Below are positions 34,301-46,644 of a DNA stretch of 64,000 nt, one piece after another. Position numbers and translations under genes: made by a program. The notes beneath the pieces were generated by a model that was given only the letters and a program-made list of their open reading frames with translations, was not told where the DNA came from and searched no databases. Position 1 is the first letter of the stretch, and the number at the start of each line of letters is the position of its first letter. Source of the DNA: Rheum nobile (taxonomy: Eukaryota > Streptophyta > Magnoliopsida > Caryophyllales > Polygonaceae); the NCBI GenBank assembly GCA_027886185.1, contig WOAB01000103.1, forward strand, positions 2,170,001 to 2,234,000. Reading direction: 5' to 3'.

Positions 34301-36966
34301 CAGTCGTATGTTTTTTTTTCCTTCTGAGTCTAGCCGCATTTGCAAATCAAATTATAAGTATTTGGTCCCCAAAGAGTCGATAGTAGATTAGGAACTTCTT
34401 GTAATGTGCTTCACTATTGTTCTCAATTTTAGGAAAATGTAGCTTGGAACATATCATGACTAGTATCCCTTTCCTTCCCGTCTTCTAATTAGTTTTTTCC
34501 TAGTGGAATGTAGACTTGCTTGGTGTTGACTGTTGTCTTATTCATATTGCCTAGCCTTTGTACCATCTTTTGATGCAATGAAATTCTGTTGTTTCAGGCT
34601 GATGCTTTAGTAAAAGAGGAGGCTGAATATGTTCGTGCAGCCATGGGGCATGAGGATGAGCATCTTGATGAGTTCATTGAGGCACATAACACTAGCTTAC
34701 ATGATATGATGTACTTTCCTGGCCGTAGTTCTTATGGTCTTGCAAGTGTTGCTGGAAACATGGAGAAACTTGCTGCGTTGCAAGATGAGTTTGCAAATGT
34801 TAAGAAGAGAATGGATGATGATACAAAGAAGGCAAAACGCCTTGAACAGAAGATACAGGTCCACACTCATGGGTATGAGGTATGTGCTAATACAAACTTC
34901 TTCTGGGATAAGTTTAGCTGTTATGTTACTTTGAGTGTCCTTCCTCGTGGCTTTTATCTTACATATTCGCACTCCCCAAAAAGAAGACAATAGAAAAGGA
35001 AATACATACTCTGTAAGGCAGGGTTGGCCGGTTGGGTTCTGTTAGTGGCAATCTTTTAACCTAGTTGGTCTTGAGGCATTTATAGAAGTTTCCTTTCTTT
35101 GTATCTTTGCGTATTGAATGTTGGTGGGTAATACAATATGAATTGCTTGTGAAAAGAACACATTATTAATCTACTCTGTCTCTCACTCTCTTTTCTTATT
35201 TCTCTCCTTTACTTTTTGAAGGATAATCATTGAAGATATTTTTCCCTATCTGATCCATGATAATTTCTTCCAATTCTTCTCTGCATTCAAAGAATTGCTT
35301 CTTTCTATGCTTTACCTTGTAGAAGAAGTCATAGTGCTATCCGCTCATTCTAATCCCAATGGGTCAGAATTAAAAGTGAAATGCTTTGATTTGTGTTGCA
35401 ACTACACTAAGGAGGTTTAGGATTAGTCATTAGTATTATAGAAAGACTATTTCTTCATGTTATCAAGCTTTTAACTCTTTTTTCCTAAGAGATTTATGAT
35501 TCTTCTTAGGTGTATGTAAATGGCTTTAATCCTAAAGATATTCACACTTTTTAGATTTATCATAGTTGGGGAACTTATATCTCGTGTTGTCTGATTCTGT
35601 TTTTAGGGTTCGATGTATTTAAACTTGAGTTATCATTTCAAAAGCAACCATTTTTTCCTCTTCTTTTCTGTTTGTTGCCTCATTTTTGCATTCAGATGTC
35701 CATTTTTGAAAAATCCTAGCGTTTTTCGTAACGTAGCCTTTTCATCTAAATGTTCTACGCTTTATCAAAAAGAAATCTGAATGTTCTGCATGCCTTCACA
35801 TAAAAAGTAAATGTGACATTCCTTCTGCAAGAACCCAATTAATCTTTTGTTTTCCACCAACTCCATACTTGATATAATTTGTAATCAACTGCACCATTTG
35901 CTGTGTCTCAGCTTATTAAAAAAGGATTCCGCAATCAATAGCTTCACGCCTTCACTGTTTGTTTTTGGACATTCTTGATTTGGTCCATTTGCTTAGTTAA
36001 TACATGGATTTTAAGGAATTTCAGTTTTTTTTTTCCATCTGCATTCAGTTCAGCTTAAGATTTTCATCTGTTCCTGTTATCTATTGATTTATTGGTTAGG
36101 ACTACGAAATAAATACTTAATAGTGCTGGGGTATCTAATAAATACTCTATTGTTATTTTTCACATGGACTGCCCCTAAACCAACAAAGTAATAAAGTTCT
36201 ATGACGTGACATATGAATGGTGAAATCAATGCAATGGATTTTAACTTCGAGTGCATTACGTGGTTGACTGTAGTCGATTTTGCATTCTGATGATAGCCCC
36301 TGGTGTGATGTTACGAGTTACGACCATGAATTTGTATAGTAGCTCAAAGTCTCAAACTACATCTTGTGTTCTCAGATGAGGGCTGGCAAGCTTTGGTCAC
36401 AAATTGATTCAACCTTCAAGCAAATGGACACAGCAGGCACAGAACTTGATTGCTTCGTCGCCTTACAGAAGCAGGAAAAGTCTGCAGCGTCATTCAGGAT
36501 CAATGACCTCTGGAGCGAAGTCCAGAAGCAGAAGGAGCTCGAGAAATCCTTACAGAAACGCTATGGAGGTCTCATGACAGAATTGGAGAGGACTGAAGAA
36601 GTCATGGGCAAGTACCGTGAACAAGCCCTGGTGCAGAAACAGATTGAAGCAAGCAGTAATACTCAAGACCTTGTTGTGGGTCCTGCAAATCCAGATGCCC
36701 CACCGGAGGAAACAACATCAGCTGCTTCTATGGAGCCCATGGAAGTCGACCCATCTCATGCAACAGAAACTCCAGTTCCCGAGCCACAGCAAAATGACTC
36801 AACAGAGGCTGATCCAAATTCAACTGAAAACGTTGAAGTGCAGGAGCAGTCTGTTCCTGATCAACCTAGTGTTGCAGATGCACATGATTCAGGTACAAAA
36901 GACGACAGGAGCCAAGAGGGAGAAGAAGGCACTGTTAAGGAATCTGAGGAGGAAATGGAGAAATGA
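31376..36966 (+). CDS. CDC5: CDC5 (CDC5L-like MYB splicing factor)
   Basis: There are four coding exons, 31376-31552, 31791-33539, 34598-34879 and 36376-36966, all phase 0 with GT-AG borders. They encode 932 residues, close to plant CDC5 length. Residues 1-110 are the two MYB repeats (GGVWKNTEDEILKAAVMKYG, WYEWLDPSIKK|TEWTRDEDEKLL, PSQCLERYEKLLDAA). Next come a basic nuclear region (RHRKRKRKG), a proline-directed phosphosite-rich segment (MTPMRTPQRTP), the Myb_Cef region and a C-terminal coiled coil (SEVQKQKELEKSLQKR) with an acidic tail. CDC5 is a core of the Prp19/MOS4-associated complex and acts in splicing, immunity and miRNA transcription (family knowledge). The start is the ATG preceding MRIMIKGGVW, the conserved N-terminus. 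No defects are seen. Introns 2 and 3 exceed 1 kb. Confidence 0.97.
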
Positions 36967-38094
36967 TGCTGTTAAAGAAAAGAGTTAAGTTTCTTCTGCA
37001 ATTGTTGAAGTTTCAATTTTTTTTGGATTCTTCTTTGCCTTTTAGCTACTAAATTTTCCGGAAACTGTAACTTATGCTTGGCCAGTGGTACTCTTTTAAG
37101 GCCACGGCGCTCTGGTGAGATGATACTTTCGCTTAATGGAATATCCATCTGTTTTGTTGTAGTACACAGTTTGTATTGAGATTTATATTAGACAAAAAGC
37201 CCCCCAAAAAAAGCTACTTACCAAAATGCCAATTTCTAATATTGATTTGCTTCTCTAGCTTTCAGCTCTTCAGTGGACATGCTCCTAGTCAAAGTTCATG
37301 CATTGAAGGAGAATTTGTAGATTAAATTTTGCACTTTGTTTGCAAAATTGCAGCCCTTATTTCTTAACTTGTGAAGTTATGCACTTGTACTTATTTGTCT
37401 TGCAGATAAAGCCTGCTTTGTGACATGTTATGAGCACAACAATTCATAGTGATAGTATTCAGCAGGGGTGTTTTTTGAACACGACTTCAGTTGAAATCTA
37501 TAGGACTATTGAAATCATTCTGACCTGTAGCTTCATAACATCAAATGATATTTTAAACGTTTTCAAGTTACGAATGTTTCTGTAAAATTTGAAACAAATT
37601 GAATTAATTGCAAATAACCCAAACATTTGGGCAATAGAAAGTGCAAATACACCCAAAAAATACCCATCAGCCAAAACTTGATATAGAAGGGAATGCCTGC
37701 TAGAAACAGTCAGTAAAATTAGAGCTTCAAGCAGGGGAAACACAAACTATTACAAACCATAATTTTGCAATACATTGCAAATGGAACCTATAATTTAATT
37801 AAGGCCTCACAATTATCACCCAAGATATCAACAAATGAGAAGGAAAACCCAACCACTGTCAAAAAGAGAAACAAGAAAGCAATAGGTCTGCTAGAAGCTC
37901 AGTGAAATCAGAGTTCCTAGCAGTTCAAGAAACCTCACCAAAGCAATCACAAAACTCACCAAGGTGAAAAGAAGCAACTCAAGCTCGTCGTTACAAAAGG
38001 ACTAACAACTGAAATGTGGAGCCGAGGAGGAAGAACATATAAAAGCAATCCATCAGCAGCAACTACATTGAAAATCTGAACTGAGGTGATGTTC
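36967..38094. other. Tail-to-tail intergenic region
   Basis: This holds the 3' UTR of CDC5 on the left and that of the minus-strand acidic protein gene on the right. It is AT-rich. I see no additional gene or repeat. Confidence 0.6.
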
Positions 38095-41000
38095 TCATTC
38101 TTCCTCTCTTTTGGGCATTTCAGGAGCGGCATCACTTGATCGTTGGCCAACGGATTCCTCTGTAACTGAAACGCTTCCTGTTGATGTCTCCTGATGCTCA
38201 ACAGAAACTTGTATTTGACCCATCTGATTATCTTCCTCTTGCAAGGCTTCTGATTCAGCAGATTCTAGTTGTAGACTAGAAGCAGCCTGTGCTGATGTCG
38301 GTTGCTCAGATTCAATCTGCCTGATGGTAACATCAGGAATAGATTCAGCTTGATGATTTCCCATTTCTTGAGCATCATCGAATTCATCTCCTAGAGCCGG
38401 TACATCCTTCTCAATCACATTGTTGCTGTTCGTGACGTGAGAGTCTGAAGACGTGTCAATGCCAGCATTAGCAATGCCAGACCTTTCTGTCTCTTCTTCC
38501 ATGGCAAGAGAAGATTCATTTGTTTCTGCATTCTCGATCACAGCATTGTTCTCTGAGACTTGAGAGTCTGTAAAGGCATCAATGGCAGAACTTTCCAACT
38601 CTTTTTCCATGAAAGGAACTGATTCATTTGTCTCTGCAGCTCGTTGTTCATCCTTCTCAATCTGAGCGTCGCTCTTTGAGACATGAGAGTCTGAAGACTC
38701 ATCAATGCCAGCATTAGCAGCACCAGACCCTTCTATCTCTTCTTCCATGGCAAGAGCAGATTCAGTTGTTTCTGCATTCTCATTGAGAGCATCGTTCTTT
38801 GGGACATGAGAGTCTAAAGAGGCATCAACGGAAGACCTCTCGATCTCTTCTTCCATGGCAGGAACTGATTCATTTGTTTCTGCAGCTGGTTGTTCATCCT
38901 TCTCAATCCGAGGATCGTTCTCTGAAATGTGAGAGTCTGAACAGGCATCAGTGGCCGACCTTTCAATCTCTTCTGTTATGGCATGAATTGTATCATTTGT
39001 TCCTGCAGCTGGTTGTTCATCCTTCTCAACCAGAGATTCGTTCGTTGAGACATGAGAGTCTGAAGAGGCATCAATGGCAGACCATTCAATTTCTTCTTCC
39101 ATGGCAGGAACTGTATCATTTGTTTCTGCAGCTGGTTGTTCATCCTTCTCAATGAAAGCATCGATCTTTAGGACGTCAGAGTCAGAAGAGGCATCAATGG
39201 CAGACCTTTCGAGCTCTTCTATTTCTGCAGCTGGTTCATCCTTCTCAATCACGGTGTCACTCTCTAAGACACAAGAGTCCAAGGACCCGTCAATGGCTGC
39301 AACAGTAGTAGGCCTTTCAATCTCTTCTTCCACGGCATGAACAGATTCATTTATTTCCGCAGCTGGTTCACTCTTCTCAATCCCAGTGTCACTCTCTAAG
39401 ACACGACAGTCCAAGGACACGTCTATGGCAGCAACAGTAGACCTTTCGATCTCTTCTTCCATGGCATGAACAGATTCATTCAATTCTGCAGCTGGTTCAT
39501 CCTTCTCAATCAAATTGTCACTCTCTAAGACACGAGAATCCAAGGACACGTCAATGGCTGCAATATTAGACTTTTCAATCTCTTCTTCTATGGCAGGGAA
39601 AGATTCATTTGTTTCTGCCACTAGTTCCTTCTCAAGCTCGCTAGTATCGCCATGGGTGGTTATTGGCTCATCAATTCTGATGCCTGTCTCGAAACCTCCT
39701 ATAGGATCAACTTCAGTTCCTTCTACTAGAAGCTCATTTTGCAGGTTAATGGATTCAATGGTTCCAAATATTTCGGCATTCTCATAACTCTGACTAGATT
39801 CAGGTTCTGGAACATGAGACGTGATTGTGCTCTCTAACACGTGTGAATCCAGGAGCTCAAGCATACAAGTTTCTGCATCTTCTACTTCCGGTTCAAATGT
39901 ATTGATGAATAAGACTTCAGGAGCAGACTTTTCAGCATCCTCATCACTGGGTTGCTTAACATTCTCAATGGATTCACTCTCTTGCACAGGAGAGTACGGA
40001 AACTCACCCATAAAAACTTCTGCATTTTGCACTTCAGGTTGACTTTCATTGATGAAGAAGACATCAGGGGAAGATTTTCGGGTATTCTCGTCACTGGATT
40101 TCTCAATATTCTCAACAGATTCAAGCTCCAGAGATTGAAACTGGATCTTGTTCTCTGACAAGTGAGAATCTTGGAGCTCACTGATATCAGCTTCTATGTT
40201 TTCTGCTTCAAGAGTTTCTTGGGTAAAGGGCATTCCTAGTTCTGAAACATGAAAGTCACCAACAACATCCAATTCTGAAAGCAATGCTTCATCCATTTCT
40301 TTGACTATATTGCTCTGTGGGACAAAAGAATCGGCGAATGGGGATTTTTCGTCAGCATCTCCAACAACGGAGCTCTCAAATTCAAATTCACCTCTTCCTT
40401 CAACAGGCTCACTGAAATCGATGAAATCAGTTATAGGCTCCTGCGTTAATTCTTGAGAAACACTAGAAGTTCCAACAGTTTGCAAAGGAAGACTGAGCAA
40501 ATCATTCATCTCGGCATAAACCTCACTGTGCAGTCTGTTTTCACTGCTCACTTCCTCAAGCTTCTCAGGAATAACAAATGGATCCTGCAAATGAAGTAAT
40601 AGTCATTATTACAAGTAAGAACACCATTTGCCGTAAAGACAGATACTAAATTTATTCCATTATAGAGTTCATGAATGACTATTTCGGAGAAGCATCTTCT
40701 CTTTACAAAACGGAAGTATCTGTATTTATTCATCGGTAAGCAGGTCACTTGTGAGTTGTGAGCACTCTCATATTGCAATTTGCAAACTCTTGAGCAAATT
40801 GTACACATATAAGTAACTGTTAACCCAACATTTTCAACATCTAACAGTTCAAAAGCTCAAAATAATGGAATGATATTTTGCTGATCTAAATTTCCACTCA
40901 AGCAATAAAACAAGGTAGAGACTCAGCAGATAGATGGATAATCAGGGAACAAGTGAGAATTACATTATTTTTAGCATAAAGGACTATGTTGTTACGGGCT

Positions 41001-44000
41001 TACAGCTTTCAAACATGCACTAAATATATTAGCATCAAATTTAAGTACTAACATAACAGTAAGCACAAAATAGAGGTATTTAAATAACAATATATTTTAT
41101 GCATGTTATTCGTTGTAGTTTTAGCAGAGCAACGTAACGAAAGTATCTTCTACATAGTGGTGTACTGTTATAGGTTACAGTAATTAGTCCAAGTCACCAG
41201 GATAGTGGAATGTCTTGTACCAAAACGGCATGAATGCAAAACAATGGCATACCTCATGACTCATGAGGATCAGTGGAAATGAAACAAATGAAGAAAACAG
41301 TATATATATGATGACAGATGTATATATAATTCAGGTATGAGTCATTATCCTGATTTTAGCAACTTCTTTATAAAACATGCTCACCTACATCTATTTTATA
41401 TGTGGACCTGAGCAAATGTGGGCTGGCTGTCCAAGCACAAAACACGGGCAGAATAAACCTCATTAAAATATTCACATTGTCTACCACTTCACACAAAGAC
41501 AACCATCATCACATACTAAATGGACAATGAGCCACGATATAACATGCACATATGAAAATGAAGAATGAGGATAGAGAAATTAATAGCTTGGAGCAAGCAA
41601 ATAGTAAAGCTGAGAAGGCCCTCACTTAATTACCTCTTCACAGTGAAATGGAGGAGAGTCGATTAAGCAATGATCTTCAACAGATTCACCTTCTTGTGCA
41701 ACAGAAATTAGCTGCTCCTCGAAATTGCCAGAGACATCAACAATGTCTGCAGGGTACAAACTAGTTTCTTCAGCCAGAAGAACATCTTCATTAACCAAAT
41801 CGGGTTCTTCATTTGAGACATTAGCTGTACTGAAAAAATCAGCTTGAGCAATAGAATGCTCAGCCTTAGGATTAGCATGCCTTTCCTCTATGACAGACAG
41901 AGTCGGGTCTTCTTGGTCAACTCTAGCATCATCTTCTCCAACATTTTCGTGTAAGAGACCATCTAATTCCAGTTTAAGCTCCTTGTTCTCAAGATCTGGA
42001 AGCTCCTCAGAAGAAATGGACAAATTGATCTTAGAAGCCTGTGGACTTAAATCATAAACTGGATCTTTAGAATGACTTTCCTCCAAATCCATATTGAAAC
42101 TAGAATTTGACAAATCCAGAGCCTGCTCAGTTGGAAAATCAGAATTGTTATCATCAGGTCTAATATGCTGCATATTCATCAAAGATTCATCGGGTTTGAA
42201 ACCCTCTGTAATGTTACGCTCTTCTGATGTTAATGATGAGCTCGGACTGATAATATGCTCTTCTTCAATTGTCTCCAATGTGAGATTAGTCTCGAATGCA
42301 CTTCTTTCAGCTGAATGAGTGTGCCTACTATGGTGATGATGGAAGTCTGATGTGTTGAATAAATTCTCACTTTGAACATCAGAATTCTCTATCAAATGAA
42401 ATCCTATTTCCTCCCCTTTAACTAATCCTTCATCTGTTCCTTTGACATCATTATGCTCTGATGATAATGCGCTTGAATTGCTATAGTGCTTATCTTCGAC
42501 TGGACTTGCTGTAAAATGCATATCTCCTTCAATAATCCCTGAAGAGGCAGCTAGATCTCTGGCCTCAGACACCCAAGAATCTACATCACGATCATTTTCA
42601 ATGCTCCCCAAATTGATCTCAACACCAAGTCCTTGTTCAGGTTGGTGGAAGTCCGTGCCGATGTAAGTTTCCGACTCCCCCAATATGATTTCAGGCATTT
42701 GAAGATCAAAATCTCTCTTCTCAACCTGATCATCAAAATTTTCAGATGACTGGCTCCCGTGCTCCACATGTTCCGAGGCATGATCTATCTCAGGATCGGG
42801 TGTTCTCTCTTCAGTAGACTCGTGATCACCTACCTTCATTTCCTCCTGATCCACCTCAGCAGATACTGGTTCGGTTTCAGCAGCTGAGCTTGCCTTTGAC
42901 TCACTCAGATCACTCAATTGTCTCTGAAATGAAGAGGTCTCACTAATCCCACTTGTTTGTCTGTGAAATGACAAGGAGCCACTGAGCTCACTCGTTTGCC
43001 TCTGGAAAGACGAGGCTTCGCTGATCTCACTTGACTGTCTCACAAATGAAGAAAAGCTTGATCCTCCTTCGGAAGCCAAACGCTCCGGAATAAAATAGGG
43101 TCTGAACCTGCTAGTGCGGTGAGAATCTCTAGCCTCTTGGCGAGGAAATTCAAAGATTGATGATCCTATGTGGAAACTTTCATGCCTGCGAAACACGGGG
43201 TCCTTTTGAATAGGTGGCATGAACTCTTGCTGGAAACTGTCACCCATGAGATCAGGCTTTTCCTCCCCTGAATCATACGGAATATCGAAAGGGTTTCTCC
43301 TCTGCAGCATTCTAGATGGGGCAGAACCCGGAATTGGAGGCAAATCCATGTTGTCAAAGGTATCATTAGGGAAATCAAATGGGTTTTGCCTTGTTGTTGA
43401 AATAGGAGCAACCTGGAAAGGAAGAACAAGATCATCCAAGTCTATCAGATTCCTCTCAGTCATCATTTTCATACTTCTCCTCGCTCTTCTCCTCGCGATA
43501 AGGCTCTCCAAACGTTGGTTCCTTTCCAATTCAGAGCTCCCTAAATCCATCAGATTCTTTTGGTCATCTTCTGTCCATGTAATTGCTGATTTCTCTGCAT
43601 CTTCTTTATCTCCCCGGTTTTCTTCTTCATCATCGTTGTTGTCACCAGCTTCTTCTTTTTCTTCTTCTTCTGCCGATTTATGATCCGTTTCCTCATCCGA
43701 ATTGATGCTGCTCACATGTGAACTATGAGATCCATTCCTGGGAAGACCAGAATCCTCATGTGACAGATTATTAGGGATTAGACTTTCACACTCTATGAGA
43801 GGGTGCAGCTCATCAAGCAAAGGGATGATATCAGCCATGGAAGGGTCAGGGGACGAACTCTCAGCGCCATCAGATCCAGAATCCTCATCCTCATCATCCT
43901 CCTCATCATCACCATGATCACCGTTCACTCGAGTCCATGGAACGGACGAAGACTCAACACGATCACCCACATTACCATCATCAGATCCCTCTCTAGACCC

Positions 44001-44642
44001 CTCGTTCTCAAATCCCTTCTCTTGCACCTCATAATCCCTAGCCGCCCCTTCAAATGTCGGCGTCTCCTCAATATTTTCAGACTTAAAATGATCACCAATA
44101 TGACCCTGATCACCTTCAAACGCCAGCAGCTCCTCATCATTTTCTCTTGTGAATTCAACCTCACAACTCTTACACTCGTCGTCTGCTTCTTCGACAGATC
44201 GCTGCTCAAAAACGATCTCCCGGGAATTCTGAGGGGTCAATAGACTTCCCTCAAATCTACTGACAGAACAAACATCACCCATGAATGCCGAATCTCCAAC
44301 ATCCTTATCTTCTTCTTTCTGGAAAACAGTAGTAGAATTCGCAACAGATGCTGTCCTTAAAGAGGAAATCTCACAACTGATTTTCTCATCCTTGTCAATT
44401 TCAGGAATTTGGGGGTTCCCAAAGCTCAAAAGGGTACCCAACAGCACAGCAGTACAAACAAGAACAGGGGAAGCAGACACCAGTAGTGAAAACAAAAAGG
44501 GAGAAGATCTGTACAAGAATATCACAAACAACAAAGCACCCACAAGAAAGGGATGATTACGAACTGATCTACTACTTGCTCTGATTGTCCTGATCGCCAA
44601 TTTTCTCAACTGAACTAAGAATCTCACCCCGTCAACAGCCAT
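38095..44642 (-). CDS. Large acidic N-terminally membrane-anchored protein (AT5G17910-like)
   Basis: Two coding exons, 41634-44642 and 38095-40584, join in phase 0 (HCEE|DPFV) to give 1,832 residues. The N-terminus is short and basic, followed by two hydrophobic spans (about residues 31-44 and 48-75) ending TAVLLGTLLSFGNPQIPEI. This block is conserved in the plant family of AT5G17910, AT2G29620 and AT1G07330. The rest is highly acidic and Ser-rich, probably disordered. It has a basic RRRARRSMKMM patch followed by DLDDLVLPFQVAP, and a Ser-rich repeat QRQTSELSGSLSF. Exon 2 holds about ten tandem repeats of 38-43 residues. Function is unknown for the family; neither a catalytic domain nor a known motif is seen. 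ATG 44642 is chosen because it begins the conserved anchor. Confidence 0.9.
38400..39650 (-). repeat. About ten coding repeats of 38-43 codons
   Basis: Within exon 2 of the acidic protein gene, a unit of the type IEKDEQPAAETNES, PAMEEEIERS, IDASSDSHVSEN recurs about ten times with substitutions and small in-frame indels. Identity between neighbours is higher than between distant copies, for example around 39000-39200, which suggests recent local duplication. Confidence 0.85.
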
Positions 44643-45746
44643 TTTTGAATGTTTATCTTTTCTCTCTTAACTAAACACAAACCCCAATTGCTGCAATTCA
44701 GACATCAAAAGCGAGAATTAAAACCAATGCATCCATTACAGCAAACAATTTTTTAAGTCTGAATCATAAATTTACCTCAGAGCGCACAGAAAGAAGGCGA
44801 AATTAAATAAGAATTTTGATTGTTGCTCCGATTGATGAAGAACAAGTGAAACATGAAACACCCAGGAAAAAAAGGGAGTGATCCGAATTGAGCAAGAGAG
44901 AGTGGGAAAGGGAAGAGAGGAATGTGTGGGAAATGACCAGGTTAGAAATTGGAATGTGGGTTGGGCTTGGCGTTGGAATGTTGGATCCAATCAAAAAGCA
45001 ACTGTGAGACCATAAAGTAATTTCAAATGTTTGCTTCTTTGACCTTTTTTGGTGTTTTTCAGTCTTTTCTTTCACTTTTTTGTTGTCTTCCTCTTTTTTC
45101 AATAAATTAGTGATGCTAATTGTACTGTGACAGAGTCGGTTACCCATATAAAGATGACAATTGACAGGTGTTCAAATCAGTATAACAAACCGGGAAAAAA
45201 GCCTAATTATTAGCAGTCCTCATATTTTTGTTACTATTCATTTGATAACTATGCGAAAGTTGGGTGGAAACTATCATTGTGCATATGCAAAACATTTCAT
45301 TATAACATGATTATTAGGTGTTTACTGGAGCAACGATTACTAATAATACTAGCATTTCCGGCTTCACGGTGGCGTTTTATACCATTAAAAATCAAAAGCC
45401 ATTGTCAAAACATGAACCAAATAGCACCCAAATGTAATAGGCCCACCTTCTTTACAGCTTACAAGAGAAGGAGCAATCAGCTGGAAGAGTAAATTGACCA
45501 AAAGAAATCAATCATCTTGCTTTTGCTTGCCACTATTGTCAAACTTGTTTAAATATTATGAAAGTGGGTTGCAACTTGCAACACGCCAGAAATTTGTGCT
45601 GTTATTTTAATATATTATCAAAATTCAAAGTTAAACCCATTACACTTTGACAGGGAGTTAGCCAGTAGTACTGGTTAATTGTAAGGTCTTTAATTCGGCT
45701 TAGCTCTTTGCACCCTCACACTATCCTATTTGCACCGGTTCCAGAC
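44643..45746 (-). promoter_or_regulatory. 5' UTR and upstream region of the acidic protein gene
   Basis: On the minus strand, a CTGAG|GTAAATT donor at 44774 and pyrimidine-rich DNA downstream suggest an intron in the 5' UTR between about 44774 and 44650. Beyond 45000 the DNA is AT-rich intergenic sequence with no gene I can support. Confidence 0.35.
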
Positions 45747-45814
45747 GCGCGCTGGTGAGTGCTGCGCGGAAGTCGTTGCCGCGCGCCGGTGAGTGCTGCG
45801 CGGAAGCCATTGCC
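45747..45814 (+). repeat. Two 34-bp GC-rich tandem repeats
   Basis: Units 45747-45780 and 45781-45814 share GTGAGTGCTGCGCGGAAG and differ at few bases. They lie in a short GC-rich island (45730-45905) that abuts the left LTR of the copia element. The rest of the island also has repeated words (CCGTGAA, AGCTGGGT and GATTCGT, each twice). Confidence 0.85.
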
Positions 45815-45905
45815 GCGGAGCTGGGTAGATTCGTCCGTGAACGCTGTGGCCAGTCCGTGAAGCTGGGTCGATTCGTTGCAGGCGCAAAAGGGCCGACACC
45901 GATGG

Positions 45906-46291
45906 TGTTGAGTAGTTGCGGAAGATTCGACTAATAGAGAATAGTAAAAGTAGTATGAACACACAAGAATTTAACGAGGTTCGGCAAATTGCCTACGTCC
46001 TCGGGGTGATACGCTTGTTACTATATGAAGGAAGAATCCGACAACTTATACAAACCACAAGCTTGTCGTAGAAGAGTGTATACCCTTACAAAGAAATATA
46101 AACCTCTCTTTGTGTTTTACTCTTCTCTCGCAGATGAAATCTTTTTTCTCTCCTTTGTGTTTTTGTGTTTCTGAAGATGATTTATTTCTCCTTCTAATGT
46201 TTGTTTATATAGGAGATGACAAATTGAAAAATAGAAAAGTAATTTACTATTTTTCTATCTCTTTTATTTATCACCGGTAAGACATTTAACA
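45906..46291 (-). repeat. 3' LTR of the Tnt1-type element
   Basis: This is the 386-bp partner of 50703-51091. It contains a TTTATATAGG-like motif near 46207 and T-rich tracts. Confidence 0.9.
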
Positions 46292-46644
46292 TCTTCACCT
46301 TTTTCTTCTCTTGCAAAATAGTATGTTCACAAACATTTCTTATTTTCTCTCTTGCAAATATGGCATGCTCACAATTCTCCACCTCGTACACAATTTGAAA
46401 ACCTCAAATTTTGGACGAATACGAGAATAATCCGTAGCATCCATAATAGACTTTATCATCTGGGCTGCATCATTGTATCCATGACTGCCTACGTACCCTT
46501 TGACTGGGATCAAGCCAACCGTAGTTCTACCTGTCCTCCACATAGTCTCCACCTCACCCGTAACCGTCCCGAAGGATTATGTCCCTCTTGGGCAATTTAA
46601 CAAGGGCCAATCTGAAGCAATTCCAAGCAGTGTTGGAACTTACT

